The notes beneath the pieces are model-generated. The model ran no database searches. It saw only the letters and a program-made list of their open reading frames with translations, and was not told the DNA's origin. A stretch of DNA of 64,000 bases from assembly GCF_004912135.1 (NCBI RefSeq), contig NZ_STGU01000001.1, positions 186,001 through 250,000 on the forward strand, given 5' to 3'. The stretch's first letter is position 1, and each line of letters begins with the position of its first letter. The DNA is from Rhizobium rosettiformans W3. Lineage in GTDB: Bacteria; Pseudomonadota; Alphaproteobacteria; Rhizobiales; Rhizobiaceae. Shown in pieces: positions 28,637 to 38,776 of this stretch. The translations under genes and the position numbers were made by a program.

Positions 28637-30157
28637 ATGAGTTTCGAATATCTGTGGCATGGCTTCGGCGTTGCCCTCACGGGCCAGAACCTGCTGATCG
28701 GGTTCATCGGTTGCTTCATCGGCACGCTCGTCGGCGCACTTCCGGCCATCGGTCCGATCAACGGCATCGCACTGCTGATGCCGATAGCCTATTCGATGGG
28801 CCTTCCGGCTGAAAGCACCATGATCCTGCTCGCCTCGGTCTATCTCGGCGCAGAATATGGTGGCCGCATTTCGTCCATCCTGCTGAACGTGCCTGGCGAT
28901 GCCGGTGCCGTCATGACGGCCATGGATGGTTATCCGATGGCCCGCCAGGGCCGCGCCGGTGAAGCGCTTGCGCTCTCGGGCATTGCCTCCTTCGTCGGCG
29001 GCACGCTCGGTGTTATCGGCCTTGCCTTCTTCGCCCCGGTACTTTCAGGCCTCGCGATCGGCTTTGGTCCTGCCGAGTATTTCGTGCTGATGGTCTTCGC
29101 CTTTGCGACCCTCGGCTCGATGGTTGGTTCGCAGCCGGTCAAGACGCTGATCGGCTGTACGCTCGGCCTGATGCTGGCAACGGTCGGTCTCGATGCGACC
29201 TCGGGCGCTTATCGTTTCACCTTCAACGAGCCTGAGCTTGGCGACGGCATCGAATTCGTCACGCTGGTCATTGGCCTGTTCTCGATCTCTGAGGCCATGC
29301 TGATCCTCGAGCATCAGACCAAGGGCTCCACCGTGATCCGCGAGCTCGGTCGCATGACCGCGCGGATGTCGGATGTGGTAAAGTGCACGGGCACCATGCT
29401 GCGCGGTTCAGTCATCGGCTTCGTCGTCGGCATTCTGCCGGGGACTGGCGCCTCGGTGTCGAGTGCCGTCTCCTACACAACCGAAAAGCGGATCTCCGAC
29501 ACGGAAGGCACGTTCGGCAAGGGCGATGTTCGCGGTCTCGCAGCGCCTGAATCCGCCAACAACGCGACGGCCGCTGGCGCCTTCGTTCCGATGCTGACGC
29601 TCGGTGTTCCGGGTTCGGGCACCACCGCCGTCATGATGGGCGCGCTGATGCTCTACAACATCCAGCCCGGTCCGATGCTGCTCGCCGAACGCCCGGAAAT
29701 CGTCGGCGGTCTTGTGGCCTCGCTCTTCGTCGGCAACTTCATCCTGCTCGCGCTGAACCTGCCGCTCGTGAACATCTTCGCCCGCGTGCTCACCATGCCG
29801 AACTGGATCCTCGTGCCTGGCATCCTGGTGCTCTCGGTCATCGGCGTCTATTCCACCCATGCCTCGATCTTCGCGATCTACCTGATGCTGGCGATCGGCA
29901 TCGCCGGATGGCTCCTGCGCAAGGCCGGTTTCGACATGGCGCCGATCATTCTCGGCTTCGTGCTCGGCAAGGTGATGGAAGTGAACTTGCGCAACGCGCT
30001 GGCCATCAGCGGTGGCGACATTGCCATCCTGTTCCAGAGCAAGATCTCGCTGGTCCTTTGGACGCTCGCTGTCGCCGTCGCGGTTCTGCCGATGCTGCTT
30101 GGCTGGCGTGCGAAGCGCCGTCGTGCCCTGGCCGCCGCGGAATCGGCAGCCCAATAA
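28637..30157 (+). CDS. TTT transporter large membrane subunit, second system
   Basis: Complete TctA-family permease of 506 residues with about twelve membrane segments. Family motifs include [16 protein letters not shown] near residue 36, [20 protein letters not shown] near residue 75, [15 protein letters not shown], and the second-half [16 protein letters not shown] and [17 protein letters not shown] segments. It carries the solute across the inner membrane using the proton or sodium gradient. It is intact, unlike the paralogue at 22139, and serves as the reference for that deletion. A hairpin follows the stop. Confidence 0.94.
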   Translation: MSFEYLWHGFGVALTGQNLLIGFIGCFIGTLVGALPAIGPINGIALLMPIAYSMGLPAESTMILLASVYLGAEYGGRISSILLNVPGDAGAVMTAMDGYPMARQGRAGEALALSGIASFVGGTLGVIGLAFFAPVLSGLAIGFGPAEYFVLMVFAFATLGSMVGSQPVKTLIGCTLGLMLATVGLDATSGAYRFTFNEPELGDGIEFVTLVIGLFSISEAMLILEHQTKGSTVIRELGRMTARMSDVVKCTGTMLRGSVIGFVVGILPGTGASVSSAVSYTTEKRISDTEGTFGKGDVRGLAAPESANNATAAGAFVPMLTLGVPGSGTTAVMMGALMLYNIQPGPMLLAERPEIVGGLVASLFVGNFILLALNLPLVNIFARVLTMPNWILVPGILVLSVIGVYSTHASIFAIYLMLAIGIAGWLLRKAGFDMAPIILGFVLGKVMEVNLRNALAISGGDIAILFQSKISLVLWTLAVAVAVLPMLLGWRAKRRRALAAAESAAQ

Positions 30158-30165
30158 AAAAAACG

Positions 30166-30192
30166 ATGCCGGCAACCTCTGCCGGCCTTCTC
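30166..30192 (+). terminator. Probable terminator of the second TTT operon
   Basis: GCCGGC (30168-30173) pairs with GCCGGC (30181-30186) around a 7-base loop, with an A-rich left flank and a pyrimidine-rich right flank (CTTCTCC). It lies 10 bases after the tctA stop. A weak intrinsic terminator. Confidence 0.55.
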
Positions 30193-30333
30193 CTGATCCT
30201 CCCCGGACGCGCCGCGCTCTGCTCTGCAGACGCGGCGTTTTCCGTTCGGAAGCCGCAATTCAGGGCTTCCGGTTAACTCGACGATAAACCGGGGCCTCTA
30301 AAGTTCGCCGCAACAGGGAACGGAGAGGGCGTC

Positions 30334-31260
30334 TTGGCAGAGGAACAGAAGGAAAGCTTCATCCGGGCTGGTTATGACCAGAACTCGTTTCGTTATCTGA
30401 TGAAGCGCATCTTCTGGCGCCTGATCGCGCCCTTGCCGGACAAGCCCTACGTCCAGCTGAAATTCTGGAGCATTAAGGGGGAGTGGCCTGATGTCGACCA
30501 CCCCAAGACGTTTTCGGAGAAGGTGCAGTATCGCAAGATCCATGACCGCAATCCGCTTTATGGCACGCTCGTCGACAAGCTGGCGGTGAAGGATTATGTC
30601 GCTGAAAAGGTCGGGGCAGCCCATGTGATCCCGACCTATTGGGCCGGCACAAACCTATCTGAGGTCGACTGGTCGAAGATCTCGCTGCCGGCTGTGATCA
30701 AGCCGAACCATGCGAGCGGCCTCGGGGAATTCCTCTATACGCCAGAGGACGTCAGAAGGCTCAAGCAAAACGATCCCTGCGCCGAATGGCTTGCAATCGA
30801 TCACGCCCGCTACAACAGGGAATGGGCTTACTCGCAGGTCGACCGGAAGGTCGTCATCGAGCAGATGCTGAGCAAGGACGGCGGCATTCCCTGGGATTAT
30901 CGCTGCTTCGTCTTCAACGGCCGACTGTCGCATATCATCATCGACACCCGCACGGACGACCAGGGCTATTCCGCGACCTATTCCCGGGAGTGGGAGCGTC
31001 TGCCGTTTTACGATCCGGATTATTACCCGCCCTATCCGGAGGAAATTCCGCGGCCTGAGCAACTGGACCTGATGGTATCCCTGTCAGAAAAGATCGGTCG
31101 CGATCTCGATTTCGTCCGCGTCGATCTCTTCGATACGGGGGACAATCTTTATGTGGGAGAGCTCACACTTTATCCCGGCGGCGGTTTTGAAGCTTTCGAG
31201 CCGCCGGAATATGATCGCCTCATCGGCGACAAGTGGCAGGTCGCCAAGAGCGCCGGTTGA
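30334..31260 (+). CDS. TupA-like ATP-grasp protein
   Basis: Protein of 308 residues matching the TupA-like ATP-grasp family, found in capsule, teichuronopeptide and exopolysaccharide loci. Supporting segments are PKTFSEKVQYRKIHDRNPLY near residue 57, AVKDYVAEKVG, LPAVIKPNHASG (the ATP-grasp lysine strand), VVIEQML, WDYRCFVFNGRL, and the metal-binding region DFVRVDLFD with GELTLYPGGGFE. It probably ligates an amino acid or similar acid to a sugar or glycan. The TTG start at 30334 has GGAGAGGG before it. No polysaccharide genes surround it, so it appears as a single gene. Confidence 0.85.
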   Translation: MAEEQKESFIRAGYDQNSFRYLMKRIFWRLIAPLPDKPYVQLKFWSIKGEWPDVDHPKTFSEKVQYRKIHDRNPLYGTLVDKLAVKDYVAEKVGAAHVIPTYWAGTNLSEVDWSKISLPAVIKPNHASGLGEFLYTPEDVRRLKQNDPCAEWLAIDHARYNREWAYSQVDRKVVIEQMLSKDGGIPWDYRCFVFNGRLSHIIIDTRTDDQGYSATYSREWERLPFYDPDYYPPYPEEIPRPEQLDLMVSLSEKIGRDLDFVRVDLFDTGDNLYVGELTLYPGGGFEAFEPPEYDRLIGDKWQVAKSAG

Positions 31261-31262
31261 TA

Positions 31263-31496
31263 TCAGGCCGGCTGCAATCCAGCTTGTGCATGCATGGCGG
31301 CCATGGCCTCGGTCGGCGGCGCCTGCATGGCTTCAATCAGCGATGCCATGATCGCCGTTCGCAACGCATAGGTGTTGGCGGTGGTTTTCTTGTGGTCCAG
31401 TCTCTGGGCGGCGACGACCAGATTGGCCCCTTGCTGCATTACAATCTGCTGAGCCCTGATCATTGCCCAGGTCTCGATATCGATCTGTTCCTGCAT
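31263..31496 (-). CDS. Small conserved-looking hypothetical protein
   Basis: Predicted 77-residue, largely alpha-helical protein, rich in Ala, Gln and Met (QEQIDIETWAMIRAQQIVMQ, then MASLIEAMQAPPTEAMAAM). The start has GGGGAUG-like purines about ten bases upstream and the composition is protein-like. Its stop is two bases from the stop of the convergent ATP-grasp gene. No domain was recognised and no function is proposed; the chance that it is not a gene is perhaps one in four. Confidence 0.6.
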   Translation of the reverse strand: MQEQIDIETWAMIRAQQIVMQQGANLVVAAQRLDHKKTTANTYALRTAIMASLIEAMQAPPTEAMAAMHAQAGLQPA

Positions 31497-31714
31497 GTCC
31501 GCATCCCCAGCTAAGTCATTTAGCCCGCGAGGCTTTCTCGAATCGCCTCACTCTCAACAATATTCGATTATCCAGATTCGTTAAACAAGGTAACCAAAAA
31601 AGGTCATGAATTGATCTCTTGCCCGGTTGCCAAATTCAAAACCACCCGCGTAGCAGCCTTCAGGCTTCCTTAAGATGGTTGTGGTGTATTACCGCTTTCA
31701 CCCTAGGAGGAAGT

Positions 31715-32455
31715 ATGACCTGCCAAGGTTGCACGAACGGAGCTGCCTTTGGCTCCAGCTTCACGATGGCTTTCCAACCCATCATGGATACCCGTCGTGG
31801 TGCGGTCTTCGCCCATGAAGCACTGGTCCGCGGTTCCGACGGTAGCGGTGCGGGATCTGTTCTGTCTCTCGTTGACCCCAACAACCGCTATGCCTTCGAT
31901 CAGCAGTGTCGGGTGCGCGCCATCGAGCTTGCCGCACAGCTCTTCCCACGGGACGAGATGCCCCATCTGTCGATCAATTTCATGCCGAATGCGGTCTATG
32001 AACCGCGGGCCTGTATCCGGCAGACGCTGGAAACGGCCAGACGCACGGATTTCCCGCTCGACCGGATCATCTTTGAATTCACCGAAGTCGAAAAGCTTGA
32101 TACCGCGCATCTGCTCAACATCCTGAAGAGCTATCGCGAAATCGGTTTCAAGACGGCGATCGACGATTTCGGCGCCGGTTATTCCGGGCTCAACCTTTTG
32201 ACGCGTTTCCAGCCTGATATCGTCAAGCTGGACATGGATCTGATCCGGGGCATCGATATCGACAGGGTCAAGCAGATCGTGGTGAGCCGCACGCTGGACA
32301 TGCTGCGCGATCTTGGCGTCACGGCCGTTTGTGAAGGTGTCGAGACGGCGGGGGAACTCGAGGTTCTCAGAGATCTCGGTGTGGATCTGCTCCAGGGCTA
32401 CTTCATCGCTCGCCCGACCTTCGAGGGACTGAGCCCCATCTCGCTTGCGGCTTGA
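31715..32455 (+). CDS. EAL-domain cyclic-di-GMP phosphodiesterase
   Basis: Stand-alone EAL protein of 246 residues with no membrane segment or receiver domain. The residues expected for catalysis are present: Glu35 in the HEALVRG signature, Asn in SINFMPN, Glu in FEFTE, the Asp pair in AIDDFGAGYSG, Lys in IVKLDMDL, Glu in CEGVET and Gln in LLQGYF. It should hydrolyse c-di-GMP to pGpG. The short N-terminus has a Cys-x2-Cys pair (CQGC). The ATG follows AGGAGG. It is monocistronic, ending at a bidirectional terminator shared with groEL. Confidence 0.92.
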   Translation: MTCQGCTNGAAFGSSFTMAFQPIMDTRRGAVFAHEALVRGSDGSGAGSVLSLVDPNNRYAFDQQCRVRAIELAAQLFPRDEMPHLSINFMPNAVYEPRACIRQTLETARRTDFPLDRIIFEFTEVEKLDTAHLLNILKSYREIGFKTAIDDFGAGYSGLNLLTRFQPDIVKLDMDLIRGIDIDRVKQIVVSRTLDMLRDLGVTAVCEGVETAGELEVLRDLGVDLLQGYFIARPTFEGLSPISLAA

Positions 32456-32475
32456 CCTCAGACCGAGAGATGAAG

Positions 32476-32502
32476 AAAGGGCCGCCATCAAGGCGGCCCT
32501 TT
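32476..32502. terminator. Bidirectional terminator between the EAL gene and groEL
   Basis: AAAGGGCCGCC and GGCGGCCCTTT form a perfect 11-base stem with a 5-base loop between the two convergent stops. The A-run and T-run at the stem base allow it to act on both strands. Confidence 0.88.
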
Positions 32503-32526
32503 CACTTTGACGTTGAGGCTTAGGCC

Positions 32527-34155
<1,629 letters not shown>

Positions 34156-34188
34156 TCACTCCTCAAAGGCAAATGATGACTGATGGTC

Positions 34189-34503
34189 TCAAGCGGCTTT
34201 CTTCTCGGCGGCCTGGGCTTCGATGATGCCCATGACGTCGGCTTCCTTCATGATCAGCAGCTCTTCGCCGTCGATCTTGATCTCGGTGCCGGACCATTTG
34301 CCGAAGAGCACGCGGTCGCCGACCTTGACGTCGAGCGCGACGATCTGGCCCTGCTCGTTGCGAGCGCCGGAGCCGACGGCGAGGACTTCGCCTTCCTGCG
34401 GCTTTTCCTTGGCAGTGTCGGGAATGATGATGCCGCCCTTGGTCTTCTCCTCGGACGAAACGCGGCGGACGACGATGCGGTCGTGCAGCGGACGGAACTT
34501 CAT
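34189..34503 (-). CDS. groES: Co-chaperonin GroES (10 kDa)
   Basis: Co-chaperonin of 104 residues. It begins with [13 protein letters not shown], contains the mobile-loop region [14 protein letters not shown] that docks on GroEL, and has the [20 protein letters not shown] core. The ATG at 34501-34503 is preceded by a GGAGGAAAAC Shine-Dalgarno. First gene of groESL, with a CIRCE-type repeat about 150 bases upstream. Confidence 0.97.
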   Translation of the reverse strand: MKFRPLHDRIVVRRVSSEEKTKGGIIIPDTAKEKPQEGEVLAVGSGARNEQGQIVALDVKVGDRVLFGKWSGTEIKIDGEELLIMKEADVMGIIEAQAAEKKAA

Positions 34504-34650
34504 GTTTTCCTCCTGGACAAACAAAATGGAACGTCCCCAAAGGCCGGACCGGATAGGGTCCGGACGGGTCGCCGGACCCTTGAGAGGCATCCGGCGCGCG
34601 ATGATCTGGTTTTTCCGATTTTTTGTTTCAAGAGCGAGTGACGAAAAAAA

Positions 34651-34677
34651 TCAGCACTCTCGTCGCGTTGCTGCTAA
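34651..34677 (-). promoter_or_regulatory. Degenerate CIRCE operator upstream of groESL
   Basis: Read on the minus strand, TTAGCAGCA-N9-GAGTGCTGA resembles the HrcA operator TTAGCACTC-N9-GAGTGCTAA. One half-site is nearly perfect (8 of 9), the other has three changes at its inner end; spacing is exactly 9. It lies 147 bases upstream of the groES start, which leaves room for a promoter and leader. HrcA repression is inferred. Confidence 0.75.
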
Positions 34678-34770
34678 CAGCATGATTTATAATCACAATT
34701 TTTGCGACCCTCTTGCCATTTCACGTGGTTTTGTCAAACTTTTTATCGTCAATGACCAAGAGGGAAACGC

Positions 34771-35043
34771 ATGACATCCAGCAAAGACTTCACCCTCCAG
34801 ATGGAGGGATATGGCCTCACCACCGCACACATCCTCTATCGGCTGCCCGACTTTCGCTCCGTGCTGCAGACCTTCCTCTGGCAGGATTACGATCTGGCGC
34901 CTGATTTCCCACAGATGACGAAGTTTCTCGATTTCTGGCGGGCCAATCTCGATGGCGATCTGCATTCAGTGCGCTTCAGTCACAAGCGGCTGATCGGTCC
35001 CAACGAATGGCGGAAACTCGACGGGGAATTCAACCTCCATTAA
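34771..35043 (+). CDS. usg: Usg family protein
   Basis: Small 90-residue protein of the conserved alphaproteobacterial Usg family. Diagnostic features are LQMEGYGLTTAHILYRLPD near the N-terminus, QTFLWQDYDLAPDFPQMTKF in the middle and LHSVRFSH near the end. Usg proteins have no established biochemical function; the name comes from an upstream gene position in other bacteria. It is oriented away from groESL and precedes treY by 88 bases. Start supported by an AGAGGGAAACGC leader. Confidence 0.88.
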   Translation: MTSSKDFTLQMEGYGLTTAHILYRLPDFRSVLQTFLWQDYDLAPDFPQMTKFLDFWRANLDGDLHSVRFSHKRLIGPNEWRKLDGEFNLH

Positions 35044-35131
35044 GTCCCTCGCATCCTCGGGGGCGGCGGAACAAGGCGCGCCGGCAGACGTTGGATCTGG
35101 TCGCCACCGCCACCCTCCCAAGGATGCCAGA

Positions 35132-37786
35132 ATGCCATTTCCCGTTTCGACCTACCGTTTGCAGTTTCGCAACGGCATGGATTTCGACCGCGCCATCGGT
35201 CTCGTCCCCTATCTGAAGCGCCTCGGCATCACCCATCTCTATGCGTCTCCGGTCTTTGCGGCGACCGAAGGCTCGACCCACGGTTACGACGTGACCGATG
35301 CAAACCTCATCGACCCGGTGCTCGGCGGTCGCGAAGGGCTGGAGCGGCTTGCAGAGGTTCTGAAGGCGGAAGGTCTGGGGCTCATCCTGGACATCGTGCC
35401 CAACCACATGGCAGCAAGCCTTGAGAACCCCTGGTGGCGCAGCGTCATCGAATGGGGTGAGGCCAGCCGCTATGGCCACTATTTCGACATCGACTGGAGC
35501 CAACGCCTCACACTGCCTTTTCTGGGAAAGCCATTCGAGCAGGCGGTGGCGGATGGCGAGATTTCACTCACCCTGGACCGCGAGCACGGGTCTCTGGCCT
35601 TCGCCTATTTCGACAGCATCTATCCCCTGACGCCGTCCACCTATGCCGCAGCTTTGGACGGCTGCTCGCATCCATTGGCCGCGCGCCTCGCCGAACTCGG
35701 GCACCAGGCCGATCCGGCGGAGGACGCCGCGTTTCACCGCGACGTTTCGGCTCTGTGCCAGGAAGGCGAGAGCGACGGTCTGCTTGACGAGCTCAAGGTC
35801 AAAGCGGACGACCGGGCGTTTCTGGTCCGTCTCCACGACCTGCAGCCATGGCGCCTGATGTTCTGGACGGAGGCTGGCAAGGGACTGAGCTACCGCCGCT
35901 TCTTCGAAATCGCCGGCCTTGTCGGTCTGCGCGTTGAAGCAGACGATGTGTTCGAGGACGCCCATCGGACAATCCTCGAGATGGTGCGTGCCGGCCAGGT
36001 GGATGGACTCCGGATCGATCACGTCGACGGCCTTGCCGATCCCGGTCGCTACCTGCAGCAGCTGCGAAGCGCTGTCGGGGAAGACATTCCCATCTATGTC
36101 GAGAAAATCCTGGCGCCCGGAGAAGACCTTCCCGAGGACTGGCCGGTGCAGGGCTCGACGGGTTACGAGTTCATCGCAGCCCAGGTGCCCGTGCTGCTCG
36201 ATCGGACGGGTTTTCAGGCGATGCGCGAGGCCTATTCGCAGATTGCCGGTCCGCAGCAGGCTGTCTCCGAAAAGATGCGCGAAGCGAAGCTGCGGATGAT
36301 CCGGATCAATTTTGCCGGCGAGGTCAAGGCGCTGGTGGGTCAGGCGTCGGAGCTTTCCGGGCAGCCGGAGGATGGGGTTCGCAAGGCTCTGGAGGAACTG
36401 CTTGTCGCCTTTCCACGCTACCGCACCTATGGCGCAGAGCAGGGGATGCCGGTATCCGATCAAGCTCTTCTCGATGAGGTGCTGGCGCTCGCCAAGACGC
36501 GACTTGATGGCGACACTCCTGCCGTGGCCGAGAAGATCGTGGGGCTCGTCAAGGGCGAAGGCCTAGCGCAGGAGCATCCGGCTGCCGTCGCCGTCTTCCG
36601 TCGCCGGTTCCAGCAGCTCACCGGCCCGCTGATGGCAAAGTCGCTCGAGGACACGCTGTTTTTCCGCCATGTCGAGTTCCTGGCGCTCAACGAAGTTGGC
36701 GGCGAGCTTGAGCCGGAAGAGGGGGGGCTGGAGCATTTCCATGCCGAAATGCAGCGCAGGGCCAAGCGGCAGCCGCTGGGGCTGTCGGCTTCGTCCACCC
36801 ATGACACCAAGCGGGGCGAGGATGCCCGGGCGCGCCTCTTTGCCCTTGCCGAAGATGCACCACGCTTCGCCCGCCTCATCGACGCTTGGCGCGAAAAGCA
36901 TGCGGATGTCATCGAGATTGACGGAAAACCGGCGCCGGAACCTGAGGTCGAGTGGATGATCTTCCAGGCGCTGATCGGCCATTGGCCTGTCGATCTCGAT
37001 GCCGGCAATCTGGAAGGCCTCTCGGATTTCGCCGATCGCGTTGCCGCTTTCCTCGAAAAATCCCTGCGCGAAGCAAAGCTTCGGACCGACTGGAACGGCA
37101 TCAACGCCGACTATGAACATGCCGCGACCGATTATGTTCGTCGCCTGCTCATCGACAATCACGACTTCGTCGAGGCGTTCGTTCGGGAGATCCAGCCGCT
37201 GATCTGGGCTGGTCTGGTCAACGGCTTGACGCAGACGGTCATCAAGCTGTCGGCGCCGGGGATCCCGGATATCTATCAGGGAAGCGAAAGGCTCGATCTG
37301 AGTTTCGTCGATCCCGACAACCGCCGCCCCCCGCCATTCGATACGCTGGCCGAATTCGATCCTACGGCACCCCTGTCCTTCACCGACGAACGGGCGCTGG
37401 CGGAAGGCTGGCTGAAACAGGCCGTTGTGGCGCGTGGTCTTGCCTTGCGAAACCGCCACCCGGACCTGTTCCTCGATGGCCAGTATCTGCCCCTGACGGT
37501 ATCGGGGCCGCGTCGGTCCCAGGCGGTCGCCTTTGCACGCGAGAAGGACGGTCTTGCTGCCATCACCGTGGCCTGCCGCCTGCCGATCGCCATGCTGAGA
37601 GAGGGCGAAGGCCAGAGCTCGGCCGCGTTCTGGGGCGACACGCAGGTCGAATTGCCTGCGACGCTCGCCCGCATGTCCTTCAGGGATGTCTTGACCGGAC
37701 GAGAGATCCGTTCGGCAGATGGCCTTCTGCTTCGTGACGTCATGGACGGCCAGACGGTCGCGCTTCTCGTGTCAGAGGTGAAATGA
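35132..37786 (+). CDS. treY: Maltooligosyl trehalose synthase
   Basis: GH13-family enzyme of 884 residues that converts the reducing-end alpha-1,4 bond of maltooligosaccharides to the alpha,alpha-1,1 bond of trehalose. It begins with PVSTYRLQFRNGMDFDRA, typical of TreY. The (beta/alpha)8 catalytic regions are visible as LILDIVPNHMA, VDGLRIDHVDGL (nucleophile Asp), IYVEKILAPGE (acid/base Glu) and SSTHDTKRGED. Its usual partners treZ and treX (hydrolase and debranching enzyme) are not in the window. The ATG at 35132 lacks a strong Shine-Dalgarno. It ends 15 bases inside the convergent isochorismatase gene. Confidence 0.95.
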   Translation: MPFPVSTYRLQFRNGMDFDRAIGLVPYLKRLGITHLYASPVFAATEGSTHGYDVTDANLIDPVLGGREGLERLAEVLKAEGLGLILDIVPNHMAASLENPWWRSVIEWGEASRYGHYFDIDWSQRLTLPFLGKPFEQAVADGEISLTLDREHGSLAFAYFDSIYPLTPSTYAAALDGCSHPLAARLAELGHQADPAEDAAFHRDVSALCQEGESDGLLDELKVKADDRAFLVRLHDLQPWRLMFWTEAGKGLSYRRFFEIAGLVGLRVEADDVFEDAHRTILEMVRAGQVDGLRIDHVDGLADPGRYLQQLRSAVGEDIPIYVEKILAPGEDLPEDWPVQGSTGYEFIAAQVPVLLDRTGFQAMREAYSQIAGPQQAVSEKMREAKLRMIRINFAGEVKALVGQASELSGQPEDGVRKALEELLVAFPRYRTYGAEQGMPVSDQALLDEVLALAKTRLDGDTPAVAEKIVGLVKGEGLAQEHPAAVAVFRRRFQQLTGPLMAKSLEDTLFFRHVEFLALNEVGGELEPEEGGLEHFHAEMQRRAKRQPLGLSASSTHDTKRGEDARARLFALAEDAPRFARLIDAWREKHADVIEIDGKPAPEPEVEWMIFQALIGHWPVDLDAGNLEGLSDFADRVAAFLEKSLREAKLRTDWNGINADYEHAATDYVRRLLIDNHDFVEAFVREIQPLIWAGLVNGLTQTVIKLSAPGIPDIYQGSERLDLSFVDPDNRRPPPFDTLAEFDPTAPLSFTDERALAEGWLKQAVVARGLALRNRHPDLFLDGQYLPLTVSGPRRSQAVAFAREKDGLAAITVACRLPIAMLREGEGQSSAAFWGDTQVELPATLARMSFRDVLTGREIRSADGLLLRDVMDGQTVALLVSEVK

Positions 37787-38377
37787 GGTGGGCTGATCCG
37801 CAATGAGGTCCAGAACCTCGCGGGTCCGCAGCGTCGTCAGTTGGGCCGAAAAACGGGCGTTGAGCAGGGCAAGTGAGGCGTCATGCGCCTTGTCGACGCC
37901 GGAGCAGACGGCATCCGTCACCAGGATGACGTGGTATCCGAGGTCGATGGCGCCCAGCGCCGTTGCCATGACACAGACGTCGGTCTCGCCGCCGGTCAGA
38001 ATGAGGCTCTCGACCTGTTCTCGCCTCAGTGTCTCATGCAGGGTGCTGCCCAGCCATGGTGAATAGACCGGTTTGTCGAGAATGCGGGCGGGCGGCACCA
38101 TGGCCGCAAGTTCGGGGGCAAGTTCCAGCATCTCGGGCGGCAGGTGCTGACCGGTCATCATCCACCAGCGCCGATAGTAGTCCCGCCACGCGCCCGGCGC
38201 CTGTTCGGGATCTGTGGGAGGAATGAAGCGTGTGAAGATCGTGCGGGCGCGTGCGGCTTCGGCGATGGCGGCGATATCGGGCAGCGCTTTTGTCATCCAT
38301 GGCACGCACCAGGGGGTGTCGGCCACGAACATGCGCTGAACATCGACACAGACATGGCGCCATCGGCCAAGTCTCAT
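37772..38377 (-). CDS. Isochorismatase-family cysteine hydrolase
   Basis: Cysteine hydrolase of 201 residues in the isochorismatase/nicotinamidase superfamily. The conserved catalytic Asp lies in HVCVDVQRMFV, and the nucleophile Cys in GGETDVCVMATALGAIDLGY, the family hallmark. The metal or substrate pocket is less clear. The ATG at 38375-38377 is preceded by GGGAGGAG. Its 3' end overlaps treY by 15 bases on the opposite strand. Substrate unknown; a small amide or N-carbamoyl compound is typical for the family. Just upstream lies the DUF982 gene, 23 bases away, probably co-transcribed. Confidence 0.87.
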   Translation of the reverse strand: MRLGRWRHVCVDVQRMFVADTPWCVPWMTKALPDIAAIAEAARARTIFTRFIPPTDPEQAPGAWRDYYRRWWMMTGQHLPPEMLELAPELAAMVPPARILDKPVYSPWLGSTLHETLRREQVESLILTGGETDVCVMATALGAIDLGYHVILVTDAVCSGVDKAHDASLALLNARFSAQLTTLRTREVLDLIADQPTSFHL

Positions 38378-38400
38378 GACACTCCTCCCTTCGCCGCCGC

Positions 38401-38703
38401 TCAGGCGACGGCGGATCTCGCACGTGGCAAAAAGCTCACGCGTTTCTGCGGGTTGAGGCATTGGCGCATGCCGGCTTCGTCGGCGGCCGCGATGAAGGCA
38501 CTGCGGGCGAGCTCTGCCGCGCGCGCGCCGCGCAACGCGTTCCTGCAGAGACGCAAGGCACGCTCATAGGCGGGGCCGCGGCGGGTCGGCCATTCGGCAT
38601 CGAGAAAATCCAGCGCATCATACGCATTGAGAAAGCGCCGCGTCAGCCCGCAGGGCAGTTCCAGTTCGACGGGCACGTTCCAGGTGAAATCGGCTTCAGT
38701 CAT
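38401..38703 (-). CDS. DUF982 protein
   Basis: Small protein of 100 residues of the DUF982 family, which is largely confined to Rhizobiales. The pattern is diagnostic: a tryptophan-x2-P-V opening (WNVPVELEL), DALDFLDAEWP in the middle, then YERALRLCRNALRGARAAELARSAF split across two helices. No function is known for the family. Its stop is 23 bases from the start of the hydrolase gene on the same strand, which suggests a two-gene operon. Confidence 0.87.
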   Translation of the reverse strand: MTEADFTWNVPVELELPCGLTRRFLNAYDALDFLDAEWPTRRGPAYERALRLCRNALRGARAAELARSAFIAAADEAGMRQCLNPQKRVSFLPRARSAVA

Positions 38704-38776
38704 GCCTTCCTCCGTTTGGCCGCCCTCAACTCGGAGGGCGGTGGGGAAGTTCCCGAAGGCCGATCAAATAAAACTG

